From NCBI GenBank assembly GCA_947172415.1, contig OX359195.1, positions 4,873,501 through 4,937,500 on the forward strand: 64,000 nucleotides of DNA. Reading direction: 5' to 3'. The notes beneath the pieces were generated by a model. The model saw only the letters and a list, made by a program, of their open reading frames with translations, had not been told where the DNA came from and searched no databases. The translations under genes and the position numbers were made by a program. Of the stretch, positions 41,883-54,700 are shown piece after piece (within the stretch, counting starts at the first letter, position 1; each line of letters opens with the position of its first letter). Source of the stretch: Chondrosia reniformis. Its lineage: Eukaryota; Porifera; Demospongiae; Chondrillida; Chondrillidae.

Positions 41883-42758
41883 ATGTCGAAGCTGATTGCG
41901 GTTTTCGGAGCTACTGGAGCCCAAGGAGGAACTGTTGCTAGAAACCTCCTTAAAAAGGGATTTAAAGTACGAGGTATCACGCGAAATCCTAACTCGGAAA
42001 AGGCTGAAGCTTTGAGAAAACTCGGAGCAGAGGTTGTGAAAGGAAACTTGGACGACAATGATAGTGTCAGGCAGGTCGTAGAGGGTGCCGCCGGTGTCTT
42101 TTTAGTCACTAACTTTTGGGAAGGCATGGATCGAGAGAAGGAAATCTCCCAGGGAAAACGTGTGACGGACGCCTGCAAGACGGCTAACGTCAAGCATCTC
42201 ATTTTCAGCGGGCTGGAGTTAGTGAAGGAGATCACAGGAACACCATGTCCGCATTTCGATGGAAAAGGGGAGATTGAGAAATACATTGAAGCCTCAGGTG
42301 TGCCCTTCACGTCTGTGAGACTCCCGTACTACTTTGAAAATTATTCCAATCCACTCTTTGGCCCACAAAAGCAGGAAGACGGTTCTTATAATTTGGTTAT
42401 TGGCATGAAGGGTGGCATGGATGGAATATCTGTTGAAGACCTAGGTCCTGTAGTAGTTTCACTGTTCTTTTCAGATACCTACTTGGGAAAGAAAATTGGT
42501 CTCAGTGGTGACAAACTAACACCCACAGAATATATGGAGATTTTATCTAAGGCCACTGGCAAGACGTATAGAGCCGTCTGTCTTCCGTGGGAAGAGTATT
42601 CTAAGCTGCCATTTCCACCCGCTGAGGACATTGGTGCAATGTTTAACTTTTATGAGAACTACAACCCTGACCGTGATATCAAAATTACACAACAGCTAAA
42701 CCCAGATGTAAGGAGCTTTAAGCAATGGGTAAATGAGAACAAAGACAAGTTCTTGTGA
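41883..42758 (+). CDS. NMRAL1: NmrA-like family NAD(P)-binding protein (NMRAL1-like)
   Basis: Single exon, 291 residues (human NMRAL1 299). The N-terminal Rossmann motif is GATGAQGG (residues 9-16), followed by VRGITRNP (Arg-binding loop for NADP), FLVTNFWEG, LIFSGLE and VRLPYYFENY. The C-terminal NmrA domain contains GKKIGLSGD and YNPDRDIK-like segments. NMRAL1/HSCARG senses the NADPH/NADP ratio and binds argininosuccinate synthetase and NF-kB pathway proteins in mammals. It lacks the classical active-site Tyr-Lys pattern of short-chain dehydrogenases, as expected for the family, so sensing rather than catalysis is likely. A TATA box lies 45 nt upstream. A nearly identical inverted copy lies 1.1 kb downstream. 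Confidence 0.92.
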   Translation: MSKLIAVFGATGAQGGTVARNLLKKGFKVRGITRNPNSEKAEALRKLGAEVVKGNLDDNDSVRQVVEGAAGVFLVTNFWEGMDREKEISQGKRVTDACKTANVKHLIFSGLELVKEITGTPCPHFDGKGEIEKYIEASGVPFTSVRLPYYFENYSNPLFGPQKQEDGSYNLVIGMKGGMDGISVEDLGPVVVSLFFSDTYLGKKIGLSGDKLTPTEYMEILSKATGKTYRAVCLPWEEYSKLPFPPAEDIGAMFNFYENYNPDRDIKITQQLNPDVRSFKQWVNENKDKFL

Positions 42759-43851
42759 ATATTTCTAATCCCGGTTATGTAGTCTATATAATCTATGATA
42801 ATAAACAATGGTTTGATATTTTAAGTAATGTGTACATTCACATTTTGAAGAGATTATGAAAAATCAAATTGATAATCAACCACAGGTAATCATTTACAAA
42901 CATCATGAAGAGATAAAAACACATGCAAAAGAAGTTATATACGAATACATTGTACATGAAATAAATTAAAGGCCTCAGCCTTTATGTCCCTGTGTGTGTG
43001 TGTGTTTAATGGTCTCTAACCCTGTTGTTTATGTTACTTCAATTTCAATACGTATAGCTGATTAACCCTTTATAAAAGTTTCTGTTTAATTATGTCACAG
43101 ATCAAGAGATCCCTTTGACCTTATGCTTAGTATGTGATTAGACATTAAAAATTAAAAGGGGAATTCCTAAATATTAAATATTACTTACTATTATATATGC
43201 TTCCCAAGAATCTGAAAAACATATAACTGCGCTGTAGCTATATACCTGATCATTCCTGAAATAAATTACCATGCTGATATATTTCCTACAATAAATGCTC
43301 ACATTTCAGACTTAGTCTAATTGTCAATAATAATTGTTTATTATTGTGACATGCCATACAAAGAACTGAATATATAATATATATAAACATATATAACATA
43401 ATATATATAAACACCACCCTTGCCATGATCATACAGGACTCATGTCATTGATATGAAAAAGTTAAATAGAGGGGGAGAGAATATAACCTTGTCTTAATCC
43501 TTATTGATTAACTTAGAAAAGTGCTAAGTGATTGAATTATCATAAGCCTAAGTTTCATGTGAAATTTATATTTCCCTACTTCACTTGACAATGTACAACA
43601 AAGCATCAGATTTGTGATCATGTAACCAGATGTCCCATTTTCAATCCCAGTATTCGCTTGTATCATGATATAACCCTCTTTCTGCGTGATGTTTGAGAAT
43701 AATAACTTGCATGTGGTTTGACTATACATATCAATTCAATTATATATACGTATAGTACTTTAATTTTGTCCAAACCTGAAAAAACATAATACTTAAACAA
43801 AAAACTCAAACTACTTTTTGCTATTTATACTGTTAGGATTAGAAATATTCA
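42759..43851. other. spacer of the inverted NMRAL1 duplication
   Basis: About 1.07 kb between the two arms. AT-rich, with a (GT)n run near 42990, an AATGGTCTCTAACCCTGTTG block resembling the 25108-type MITE, and (TATA)n near 43370-43410. No gene supported. Confidence 0.5.
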
Positions 43852-44722
43852 CTAGAACTTGTCTTTGTTCTCATTTACCCATTGCTTAAAGCTCCTTACA
43901 TCTGGGTTTAGCTGTTGTGTAATTTTGATATCACGGTCAGGGTTGTAGTTCTCATAAAAGTTAAACATTGCACCAAGGTCCTCAGCGGGTGGAAATGGCA
44001 GCTTAGAATACTCTTCCCATGGAAGACAGACGGCTCTATACGTCTTGCCAGTGGCCTTAGATAAAATCTCCATATATTCTGTGGGTGTTAGTTTGTCACC
44101 ACTGAGACCAATTTTCTTTCCCAAGTAGGTATCTGAAAAGAACAGTGAAACTATTACAGGGCCTAAGTCTTCAACAGATATTCCATCCATGCCACCTTTC
44201 ATGCCAATAACCAAATTATAAGAACCGTCTTCCTGCTTTTGTGGGCCAAAGAGTGGATTGGAAAAATTTTCAAAGTAGTACGGGATTCTCAGACGTGAAG
44301 GGTACACCTGAGGCTTCAATGTATTTCTCAATTTCCCCTTTCCCATCGAAATGCGGACATGGTGTTCCAGTGATCTCCTTCACTAACTCCAGCCCGCTGA
44401 AAATGAGATGCTTGACGTTAGCCGTCTTGCAGGCGTCCGTCACACGTTTTCCCTGGGAGATTTCCTTCTCTCGATCCATGCCTTCCCAAAAGTTAGTGAC
44501 TAAAAAGACACCGGCGGTACCCTCTACGACCTGCCTGACACTATCATTGTCGTCCAAGTTTCCTTTCACAACCTCTGCTCCGAGTTTTCTCAAAGCTTCA
44601 GCCTTTTCCGAGTTAGGATTTCGCGTGATACCTCGTACTTTAAATCCCTTTTTAAGGAGGTTTCTAGCAACAGTTCCTCCTTGGGCTCCAGTAGCTCCGA
44701 AAACCGCAATCAGCTTCGACAT
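43852..44722 (-). pseudogene. inverted, frameshifted copy of the NMRAL1-like gene
   Basis: The copy is nearly identical to 41883-42758 but in opposite orientation. Homology spans roughly 43840-44910, including the 3' flank, 5' flank and TATA box (44773-44767). Translation is intact from the ATG at 44722 through residue about 143, where GTCTGTGAGACTCCC in the functional copy is GTCTGAGAATCCC here, a net loss of 2 nt. Downstream the reading frame is otherwise preserved to a TAG one codon earlier than in the parent. Visible amino-acid differences are few (Ala/Thr, Tyr/Phe, Val/Ile, Ile/Leu). It is a recent duplicate that is probably a pseudogene; an assembly error at the 2-nt site is possible. 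Confidence 0.85.
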
Positions 44723-45241
44723 CGCATCTGTTCAATTTCGTACAACTGACCAACTTGCTTCTTTGTTTTTATAACTAAATGTACACGTACCGTGTCGTCA
44801 GAAATCATGTTCCCGAACATTTAGTATAATGTTCTTAGTGTTCCGTGATTATACTGACCTCTTCTTAAAACGTAACTTTACGTTTTATGGCTTCACGCGT
44901 TATAGAAGAACTATTTTCGTGCCATCGCCCATCGCCTCCATAATGTATCATTGTATAGTAATGTTAAATTAAAATTTACAATACATGGCCAAACAATAAT
45001 AACATGCAGTCTACATAGGGTAATGAATAAGATGAGTCATGGCATCAAACTTGTGCTTGCAAAACTATATATGCATGACCTGGTCAACTGGGTCTGGTAC
45101 TCCAGGACAAAACAAGCAGCCATATTGACGTCCATTTTCTCAGGTGAGGCTGTAATTAATAGTGCTCACTAGTATATTATCAGTGACCTTCAGGGGCTTT
45201 CAGCCATAGATGCAGGAGTTCGTGTGCCAACGATACGATCT

Positions 45242-46927
45242 ATGGTACGCTCTAAGAGAAAAAAGTTATTTACAGCTGGTATTATACTATGTGTTTTACC
45301 AATCTTGATCCACCTTTTAGACAAGAGTTGTTACTATCCGGTAGTTAATATTTTTTACGAGATTCAGCCTATCGGGGAAGTCCAGCAACATGAGACTAAA
45401 TGGCAACAAATGCGCAGGTGGAATGAAATGATCGCTGAAGATCAAGCTAATAGCTTAGGAAATGAACGAGTTTCCTCATATGATAAGCAGCGACAGAACC
45501 GTATTACACCTGAAGACATTACAGAAATACCCTCAGTGTTGAAAGATCAAGACCAGCAGCAAAATTTATCGACAAACAATCAAAGTAGTCTAAATGTGGC
45601 ATTGGGTGTACAACAGAAAACTACTAAACATAATGGTGAAGCAAAGGTGAAACCATCAATTCCTAAACGTTCTGAAAACCACACACTCATACATGAAGAG
45701 GGCGATCCCCACACCAATCACAGTTACTATCAAAGACATTTGCCAGCACTCATTTCTCCTGAGGATCCTCGCTGTGTAGGGTACGACAAAGAGTTCTTTT
45801 TGAATAAAGTTAACAATAAAGATGGTTTAGTTTTGCTCGTCCTAAATGCACTGCAAGATTACATTGCTTGGCATGTCCAAATGCGGATTAAACTCCGAAA
45901 GGGAAGTTTTTCGAAAGTGAGAGTATTAATATGGTACTTTCCAAATAGAGAGGTATCGTTTGGCCTAGGAGACAGAATAAGAGGAATTAATTTAGCTTTA
46001 TTTCTAGCAATAATGTCTGAAAGGTTTCTGCTAGTTCAGTGGAGTAATAGCTCCTTGATTAAAAATAGGCAACAAATTATTTTTAAACCAAATCTTATAA
46101 ATTGGGCAATGGATCACAGCATGTTAAGGTCTTTTGAAAATGTTACTCAAAGTCGAATACAAAGCTGGTCTTCAGTGGACAGACTAAGAACCACATTTGC
46201 GTCGAATATAAAAGCTATTGACCAAATAGTAAGTAAAAATGACAGCCTGCAACACGTACAAATAATAACTAACTCGTACATAAGAAAATTGATAAAATTC
46301 TATGGCAATCTCAGCAGCAATACCAGAAAAACTTTTGTCTCCAAAGGATTTACAGCAACTGTTATGTCTCTTCTGGATCAGTATTATGATGATATCAGTG
46401 GGTTGCTTGTCAGAGCATTGTATAAATTTACTCCCAAAATTCATGAAATGGGAAATCAACTGCTCACACAACTAGGTATTGGAGATAGGACTCTGTACTC
46501 AACTTTGCACATTCGTACAGGTTTTTATGGCACTCTAAATGAGGATCCATCAAGGTTTACTGAATTAACAAAGCAGAAGACTTGGAAGCATTTAGTAGAA
46601 GTGGCAATACAGAGGACCGATTCCCTTATTGGGCCTGATGCTCCTATTTTACTGTTAACAGACTCTGATAAGGTGAAGGCATGGGCATCTGCTAAGTTTC
46701 AGCATAGGGTTAAAGTTGTTCCAGGCAGTAGCCATCATATAGGGATTCAAGAGAAATATGATAAAGCTAATTCTTCAGAGTTACTTGAGGCGCAATACCA
46801 ATTGGGAACCGAATTGATTTTACTTGCTCATTCAAAACTTCTCATATATTCAGCTGGAGGATTTAGTAGGATAGGAGCATATATTTGTGGCATAAGCAAA
46901 GTATATGAACCCATAGGACATGAATAA
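45242..46927 (+). CDS. type II membrane glycosyltransferase, fucosyltransferase-like
   Basis: Single exon. The first ATG in frame is at 45242 (561 residues); the open frame starts 18 nt earlier without ATG. A short basic N terminus (VRSKRKKLF) precedes one hydrophobic segment and a Lys/Gln-rich stem of about 150 residues: type II Golgi topology. The lumenal domain carries FGLGDRIRGI, HIRTGFY, ILLLTDSDK and a C-terminal IYSAGGFSRIGAY. The G-x-GDR-x-RG motif and H-x-R-x-G are characteristic of GDP-fucose-binding alpha-1,2/1,6/O-fucosyltransferase folds (GT-B). The donor is therefore probably GDP-fucose; acceptor unknown. Several N-x-S/T sequons are present. Placement among GT11, GT23 or another family is undecided. 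The region 3' of it is repeat-rich and gene-free for 1.8 kb. Confidence 0.72.
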   Translation: MVRSKRKKLFTAGIILCVLPILIHLLDKSCYYPVVNIFYEIQPIGEVQQHETKWQQMRRWNEMIAEDQANSLGNERVSSYDKQRQNRITPEDITEIPSVLKDQDQQQNLSTNNQSSLNVALGVQQKTTKHNGEAKVKPSIPKRSENHTLIHEEGDPHTNHSYYQRHLPALISPEDPRCVGYDKEFFLNKVNNKDGLVLLVLNALQDYIAWHVQMRIKLRKGSFSKVRVLIWYFPNREVSFGLGDRIRGINLALFLAIMSERFLLVQWSNSSLIKNRQQIIFKPNLINWAMDHSMLRSFENVTQSRIQSWSSVDRLRTTFASNIKAIDQIVSKNDSLQHVQIITNSYIRKLIKFYGNLSSNTRKTFVSKGFTATVMSLLDQYYDDISGLLVRALYKFTPKIHEMGNQLLTQLGIGDRTLYSTLHIRTGFYGTLNEDPSRFTELTKQKTWKHLVEVAIQRTDSLIGPDAPILLLTDSDKVKAWASAKFQHRVKVVPGSSHHIGIQEKYDKANSSELLEAQYQLGTELILLAHSKLLIYSAGGFSRIGAYICGISKVYEPIGHE

Positions 46928-48755
46928 TCATATAAAAAGAGGAATTGAAGAAGTTGTTAACACTTAATTGTCAGAGTCACATTAACATTTGTAAGTCAAG
47001 ATCAGTTTATATATATATAGTTCTTTTAAATTTGTATAACTTATGAATTGGTCTATACACTGTCATACGTATGTACAAGTTGTAAAGACAAATTTCAATT
47101 GAATATTTAATGATTTTATCAGAGCAGACATGCGGCTATAATGTATGTACACATTGATGTATGGCTGCACATGCATGCAGGCTGTTTTCAATGTATGGTT
47201 TCACCTGTTGAACGCTATATATACAGTATACTGATATAGTTTAAATGACATTGCACAGGACCAAATGTCAGGTTTCAGAAGGCATGAAACCTATTTGAAA
47301 CTCTTTGAACAGTCAGGTTTCAAAAGGTATGAATATGTATAAAACTGGAAAGGAAATTAATCTATTAGCACATATACTTGAGCACCCTTTGAAATCTGGC
47401 TGTTCAAGAAGTTTCTAAATATGTTTCATGCCATATGAAACCTGAAATTAGATCCTGTGTATAAAAACGCTAAGCATGGCTAGTGGCATGGCATGCAGAA
47501 GTAATTACTTCTTTCTTGGTTTTCGCTTTCCTTATGCATGTTTTACATGTGATTATGCTTGTGGTTTGTGCGTGATTATATATATATATATATATGCATC
47601 CATTCATGTACTATGTACATATATACAAGAAAACACAGAGGAATTCTTTGTATTCTGCAGTTAACAAAAGATCTTTGGGTCGAAATGTTGTGTAATAATA
47701 AATATGAACCTCTACCAGACCATATATGTACATACATACTCTTACATTCAGAGGGGTGCACGTGTATATAGAAAGTTTGTATAGGCAGAGTTTCCATTAA
47801 TGTGGTACATACATGCAAGTAGTGAGTATTGTTCCAATTATTTATTATGGTAGCCATATCCATGGCCAGTGATTTTTGAACATAAACACACATATGTATG
47901 ACAAAGAGCTCTGGGTCGAAACATTTAAAACCTGTTAAATGGAGTACTTTTTAATAATTTTTGGGTTGGTTGTTCAGACCTGACATTGCAATCGGTAACC
48001 TGATACTTTCCATTTGACTAAACTTTCCCATGAGAATTATATCACCATGCATGCAGCAAAAGATTATGCCTGGTCAACCAACCCACAAAGTATTTATATG
48101 TATGTTACTGATACTCAATAAATCACTGTCTATCACTTAGGAGTCACACTATACACAAAGGTAACTATGCAAAGTGTTAATCATATTCATTGACCATTGA
48201 AATGCACCTTTAGCAATTAGACATTGTCTTGTCACAACATATCTAACCACTACAATGTGCCCTATCAGTAAGAGACATCTGTTCTCAGCACCAATTAAGC
48301 AATTAAAAGCCTGAACAATGTTACAACCAGAGCTTTGTAAAATGTTTATTATTTTGTTATACTGAACCATAACACATTCTTCTTTCTACAGTGATTATAT
48401 AATCCAGGAGAAAAGCCTGCTATATAATATGGCTACCTCCACAGAATACAATGCACATACATAATATGTCTGCTTGCACAGTCAAATGCATAACTAATTC
48501 CTTAGTCAGCACATGCATATAAACGTGTACATTTAGGTAATTACTCGGACAAAGGTTACATTAACCAACTTGTGTACAAATTGAATGAGGAGCATATGCA
48601 ATGCAAGGTATATGAATAATGGAATGCATGAAATTCAAGATGCTGCATGACTCCCCCCATGAAGGTTGTAAATGCACCAAATTTCAAACAAAGCCAATTG
48701 ACTTAAAATGAAAGTTTTAACCTACTGTAGTCACAGTTTATGGCACAAGTCTTTG
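46928..48755. other. intergenic repeats between glycosyltransferase and CNOT9
   Basis: Holds a MITE at 47254-47459, (TA)n near 47578-47594, and two decayed hammerhead-like segments (GATCTTTGGGTCGAAATG near 47670 and GAGCTCTGGGTCGAAACA near 47908). A CTGATACTCAATAAA block near 48108 resembles the PLE 3' ends. No gene supported. Confidence 0.5.
47254..47459. mobile_element. ~206-bp palindromic MITE
   Basis: Left arm CACAGGACCAAATGTCAGG and onward; right arm ends with CCTGAAATTAGATCCTGTG. Inverted similarity covers about 75 bp each side, including GGCATGAAAC and CTTGAACAG-type blocks. No coding capacity. Confidence 0.7.
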
Positions 48756-51700
48756 TTATGGAGCAGACACAGAGATTCCAGAGGTGTCTGTAAGATTTTG
48801 CAGTAACTGAGTAAGCCATTTCTTTATAGTGTTATCATCTTTAAGACACCCTGCAAATGTGTTATCCTTAACCTGGTCAGGAAGGCACTGTCTGAGGGCT
48901 TCACGAGCTCTAGAGACAAGGTTGATACTGTGATAAATGAATTCATCAACTAGCATAATACACAATTTCAAATGCTACATCTACTTTAGAGTAAAAGTTC
49001 CACAGGGAACTAAACCTACTGAGAGCTTTGGATGAGGATACAATAGTTTCTCCTTCTCCACTGCATGCATGAAATTGTAATAAGCAGCATATATATTTAA
49101 CTTTGTATGTAGATTATAAATATGTATCTTTATTCATATGTACGTATGTACATTTGGCAGAAGTAACAATGTTCTGAACTAATTCAGCCAGATTGTGCGC
49201 AGATTAGTACAGTAAGTAGGATTGACTAGGGTGCACTGTATCTATACTGTGTAGCAAGGGCATTGCAGCCTGGCTCTCTTGGCATAGGTTTTATAATAAC
49301 ATGTTTTAAAGTCATGAAAATTAATTGCCTAATTCTGGGCTGACTGATTCCAACGGCTAAAAATAAACTACAGTTAGAGAATTATTACAGTATATTCCAA
49401 TTCCATATTATTTAAAGTATACCTTAAGTTGTCAGAAAGTCTGAGATAACATCTTACAACGTGCTTTAAAAGCCGCACAGATGGCTCCTTGGCTAGAGTG
49501 ACCACCATTTTGCCCTAGTAAGAACATTGATCTTTAATTTAATAATAAAATAAAATAATAAAATAATACTCTTATTTTGAACACAAGGGATAAAATTATT
49601 TCTATGACCCACATAGTTGCTCTTGCTTAGCATTGCATCCTTGGAAACTTGATACCAAACCAAGTTTGAATACATATAAGTAAGCATGTGTATTTGTGTT
49701 TACTAAGAAGTTGAGCAGCACTTTTGTTGTGTCATAGAAATACACAATTAAGATGTACCGTATCGTAAACCTACCACAACATACAATACATAGGTTATAT
49801 GTATTATTTATACAGAAGCAACATACATACGTACCTAGTGTAATACCGACAATTAAAATTTACGATTTAAATATTACATTCATGACACATATACTAATAT
49901 GTAGCCTTTTAATTCATATATCACTTAATCTATTCCCAATGACATTTACTGTATGTGTATCCTACATAGTCACTGATATACATATAGCAATAACAATTTT
50001 TTATTATAGTATATCACAAAAATGTTTGTCCATGACCAGGTAGAATTAACTTCACTGTAAGTATACAAGTACAGGAAAGATTCAGTTTCAGTTTATTTTC
50101 CAAATTTGGATAAAATTTGATTACAGTGTTTAAATACATTGTAATTGATAGTAAACAATAATCAGGAAAATGAAGTCGATTGTGTACAAAGCCTGTTAAA
50201 AGATTGGTGAAATGACTCATCACTGGAATTATTATACCGAACCAGTAAGTGACCAAAGTCTCATCGTGGATCGTGGTTGGGGGTCCAAAATACAATAAAA
50301 TGGCAACCAATGATCACCTCCCAGTCATCCAAAATGTCAAACTCATTAAAGAAGCAAATGTAGAGTTCTCTTAGTGCTCATCAATTAATTGCATAGTAAT
50401 TCCAATGATTAATAACATTTTTATCATAGCAATTGGATAAACTTCATACAAATTAATTCTCATTTAGTACATGCTCAGTCTCACTTAGACTGTAGCCTCC
50501 ACCTTCACTTATTATGAAACCACAACTGTTTCCCCAATAGTGGATAACAAGTTAAGGGCAGTAATCCAAACTCACAACCAAAATGTATTCCACACTGATG
50601 AGACCCTAAAGAGGGCAAAACAGCTGTCTGTGGTTCTTTTGATGTTATTTTCCATCTTGGATGACTGGAGACAGTCATTGGTTGTTATTTTATAAAGACT
50701 TCAGTCACTTGGCCGATTTGACATAAACAATTGCAGTGATTATTCATATTTTTCAAATAAGCTGTGGTGTGAAACATACTAACACATAAACAGTGCTCTT
50801 CTTATGATATTTAGGTATGTACAGCATAAACATACCAGTACTGTAGCTACATGTGAGAACCTTTCATAGGTCTGACATATGTAAGCTAATCCTGTGTCAT
50901 CTAAAAGAATCTTTTGAAGGATGAAAGTAGCAACCTACATACACAAAGGTTTTGGGAAAGACATACGTATGTGAATAAATATTTTTCAGCATGCATCCAC
51001 ATCTATTTGCCTATAGGGAACTTGAGAGTTTTGGATGACTAATTGGATGATATATGTCATGACATATAGTTACTTCTTTCTGTTTGATAGGTACATAGGA
51101 CAGAGCTCATGGGAAGTGATAATTATATAAACCAAACTTAGAGTTGTTTATGTATGAAATATATAAGCTGGGGAGTTACTTGCATTTAGCCTGTAAAAGG
51201 CTAGGATATGCTACAAACAATCACTGGAAAATATTATTTCTGGCCAACAAAGTGACCAAAACAATGCCTATAAAAGAAGACACCTGAAGACCTACAACGG
51301 TCACAGAAGAAGACCCTCAGGGTCGAAACGTCTGACAGCAAGAAGAAACAAGAAAAACCGTGTCTTTAGACGTTCTAAAAGTCAAAAGATGATCCTTTCA
51401 AAAAGCGACTAAACCTATACGGTATAACACGTACTGTACATGTTAGTGAGTGGATTTTAGCTTAAAATGCACCATTTTCAAAGCCACAAGACTCATATAC
51501 GTATTTATATGTTACAGAGATTAAGAGAAATGATGAGTATACATGTAACTTAGTAGATACATACGTAATTTAAGCTAAGAGATTTTCATTTTGATGTGCC
51601 ACATACAGTACACCAATAAGTACACATACAGTTACATACAACATTTTGATTATCATAATACACAGGCATTTGTAAAAAAAACTGTATAAAGGACTTTACA

Positions 51701-54700
51701 ATAAAGCTGAGGGCCTTTATGGAAATGGATACATATTATGTTTGTGGCAATAGAAATAAAAATCAAAGATTGGTTCACAAACTCACAGTCTTTGATAGTT
51801 CACTCCCAGATTCCATTATCCGAAGACAGAGAGGAATAATTTCAGTAGTTAAAAGAAAGTTAATTACATCTGGCTCATCAGTCTAAAAAAACAAAAAAAC
51901 ATGGTTTAAAAGGATTAACCATATAATGTACTCCTAATACGTACTTGCATATACAGTGTAACCCGCCGAATAATCCGCCCCCACTTAATATGCCAAACCG
52001 CCAAATCCGCCTGAGTTTGTATAGAACGAATTTATTTGCATACTATAAGTATCTATGATAATCCGCCAACTACTGAATCTGCCATCCGCCATTATTTTCT
52101 AACCTCAATTGCACATTTATAGGTATTTTTCACCTTCGTAATCCTCCAGTTTCATTAAGATTTTAATTATACAATGTAGATATAAGAGATGGCCTCTAAG
52201 CGTTCCAGAACTGACTTGACAATGGCCCAGAAGAAAGCGATATGTGACTATAAGAGGAAGAAATCAACAGCACCGCAGGAGCAAATATCGTTAATCATTT
52301 TATTTAGCTGGCTACAAATATTATTGAATAATATAAATTTTTGATGATATTTGGTGAATCTGCCAAACTCAATATTTCGGCGAAAATGTGCTGTACAAAT
52401 TGTGACAGATTAACAGGGTTACACTGTATATGAATCTTTGCATGCATTCTCATTTGCAAATTGGGCATTGAACCTGAGAATTTATTTTTTCCAAAAAAAC
52501 GAAAAAAAAAAATAGAAACTTAAGATTATAGATTATATTATGGCCAAGATCAAAAAGATTACCACCAGTGTCAGGCATTGCTATAGCTCCAATCACAGTT
52601 GACAGAGTAACAGTGCCGGTAACTCAAGTTCAGTTAGTTTCCTCAATTTTTGAGATGTCCAAAGATAAAATGGTGGACACAGAGTTGTCACAAGGTGAAG
52701 CAGAGGAGATTCAACTGTCTTGGGGAGACTTGAGTGCTCCCTATGCAGTCTGTGGAACAGTTTTTACATTAACAAAGGCTGGATTGGTCCAAAACCATGT
52801 CCCTGTTGTCAACTGTTGGCCTGCTTCACTCACTCTTTCTGATGCAAGCGGCGACTCCGCTACCTCTCCCACTAATGAAGGGCAAATATGTCGCTGCTGT
52901 CAGCACAGGAAGAAGGATACTGCTGAGGTAATGTAAAGAATACCGCACGCTTCTCGAGAATGCCAAGAAACTTGCATTTATAATCAAGGCAGTAGCTACT
53001 ACCAGTGAACCTGCCTTGGACATCGCTTTACACTTTCTACTGCCTCCAAGCCCCAAGGCAGAGTGGTTGACAGTGGACCTTAGCCAGGGCCATCAATGAC
53101 AAATAAGGACTGAGTTGGAACCTCCACCTTCTCCTTCCTCTGAGCCACCAGAAGTGCCAGAATGTTTGAGACCCTCTGGAATCACTTGCCTCACTTGTTG
53201 CCACAAAACCCGAGGAGGGTGATATCAAAGGTGCAGTCTGCCTAGCCTGCTCAGAAGACTGCTGCATGTTGCCCCAAAGACACCACTGCTAATGTTCAGC
53301 ATTGTTATAGCTCCAGTTGCAGTTGACAGAGCAGTAGTGCTTGTAATTCACTTTCAGTTTAGTTTTTCGTTACTTTAATCTGAATGTCCAAAGGTGAAGT
53401 ATTAAGGAACAGAGAAAATCTGCATGAACAAATTATAAGATGTGCAGTTGTTGAAAGCTCAAGACACTCTGTAATATCTTGCCACACTTGTTGCCACAAA
53501 ACCCGAGGAGGGTGAGTGATATCAAAGGTGCAGTCTGCCTAGCCTGCTCAGAAGACTGCTGCATGTCGCCACAAAGACACCACTGCCAATGTTCAGCATT
53601 GTTATAGCTCCAGTCGCAGTTGACAGAGCAGTAGTGCTTGTAATTCACTTTCAGTTTAGTTTTTTCGTTACTAATCTGAATGTCCAAAGGTGAAGTATTA
53701 AGGAACAGAGAAAATCTGCATGAACAAATTATAAGATGTGCAGTTGTTGAAAGCTCAAGACACTCTGTAATATCTTGCCACACTTGTTGCCACAAAACCC
53801 GAGGAGGGTGAGTGATATCAAAGGTGCAGTCTGCCTAGCCTGCTCAGAAGACTGCTGCATGTCGCCACAAAGACACCACTGCCAATGTTCAGCATTGTTA
53901 TAGCTCCAGTCGCAGTTGACAGAGCAGTAGTGCTTGTAATTCACTTTCAGTTTAGTTTTTTCGTTACTAATCTGAATGTCCAAAGATGAAGTATTAAGGA
54001 ACAGAGAAAATCTGCATGAACAAATTATAAGATGTGCAGTTGTTGAAAGCTCAAGACACTCTGTAATATCTTGCCACACTTGTTGCCACAAAACCTGAGG
54101 AGGGTGAGTGATATCAAAGGTGCAGTCTACCTAGCCTGCTCAGAAGACTGCTGCATGTCGCCACAAAGACACCACTGCCAATGTTCAGCATTGTTATAGC
54201 TCCAGTTGCAGTTGACAGAGCAGTAGTGCTTGTAATTCACTTTCAGTTTAGTTTTTTCGTTACTTTAATCTGAATGTCCAAAGATGAAGTATTAAGGAAC
54301 AGAGAAAATCTGCATGAACAAATTATAAGATGTGCAGTTGTTGAAAGCTCAAGACACTCTGTAATATCTTGCCACACTTTTGCCACAAAACCCGAGGAGG
54401 GTGAGTGATATCAAAGGTGCAGTCTGCCTAGCCTGCTCAGAAGACTGCTGCATGTCGCCACAAAGACACCACTGCCAATGTTCAGCATTGTTATAGCTCC
54501 AGTCGCAGTTGACAGAGCAGTAGTGCTTGTAATTCACTTTCAGTTTAGTTTTTCGTTACTTTAATCTGAATGTCCAAAGGTGAAGTATTAAGGAACAGAG
54601 AAAATCTGCATGAACAAATTATAAGATGTGCAGTTGTTGAAAGCTCAAGACACTCTGTAATATCAAAGGTGCAGTCTGCCTAGCCTGCTCAGAAGACTGC

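Noticed and set aside
41831-42310. 159-codon minus-strand ORF, also mirrored at 44241-44774
   Set aside because: Antisense shadow of the NMRAL1-like coding sequence; duplicated only because the gene is duplicated.
53433-54537. Repeated ~120-codon minus-strand ORFs
   Set aside because: They recur with the 296-bp tandem unit, have no known domain and start at unit boundaries, so they are artefacts of the array.
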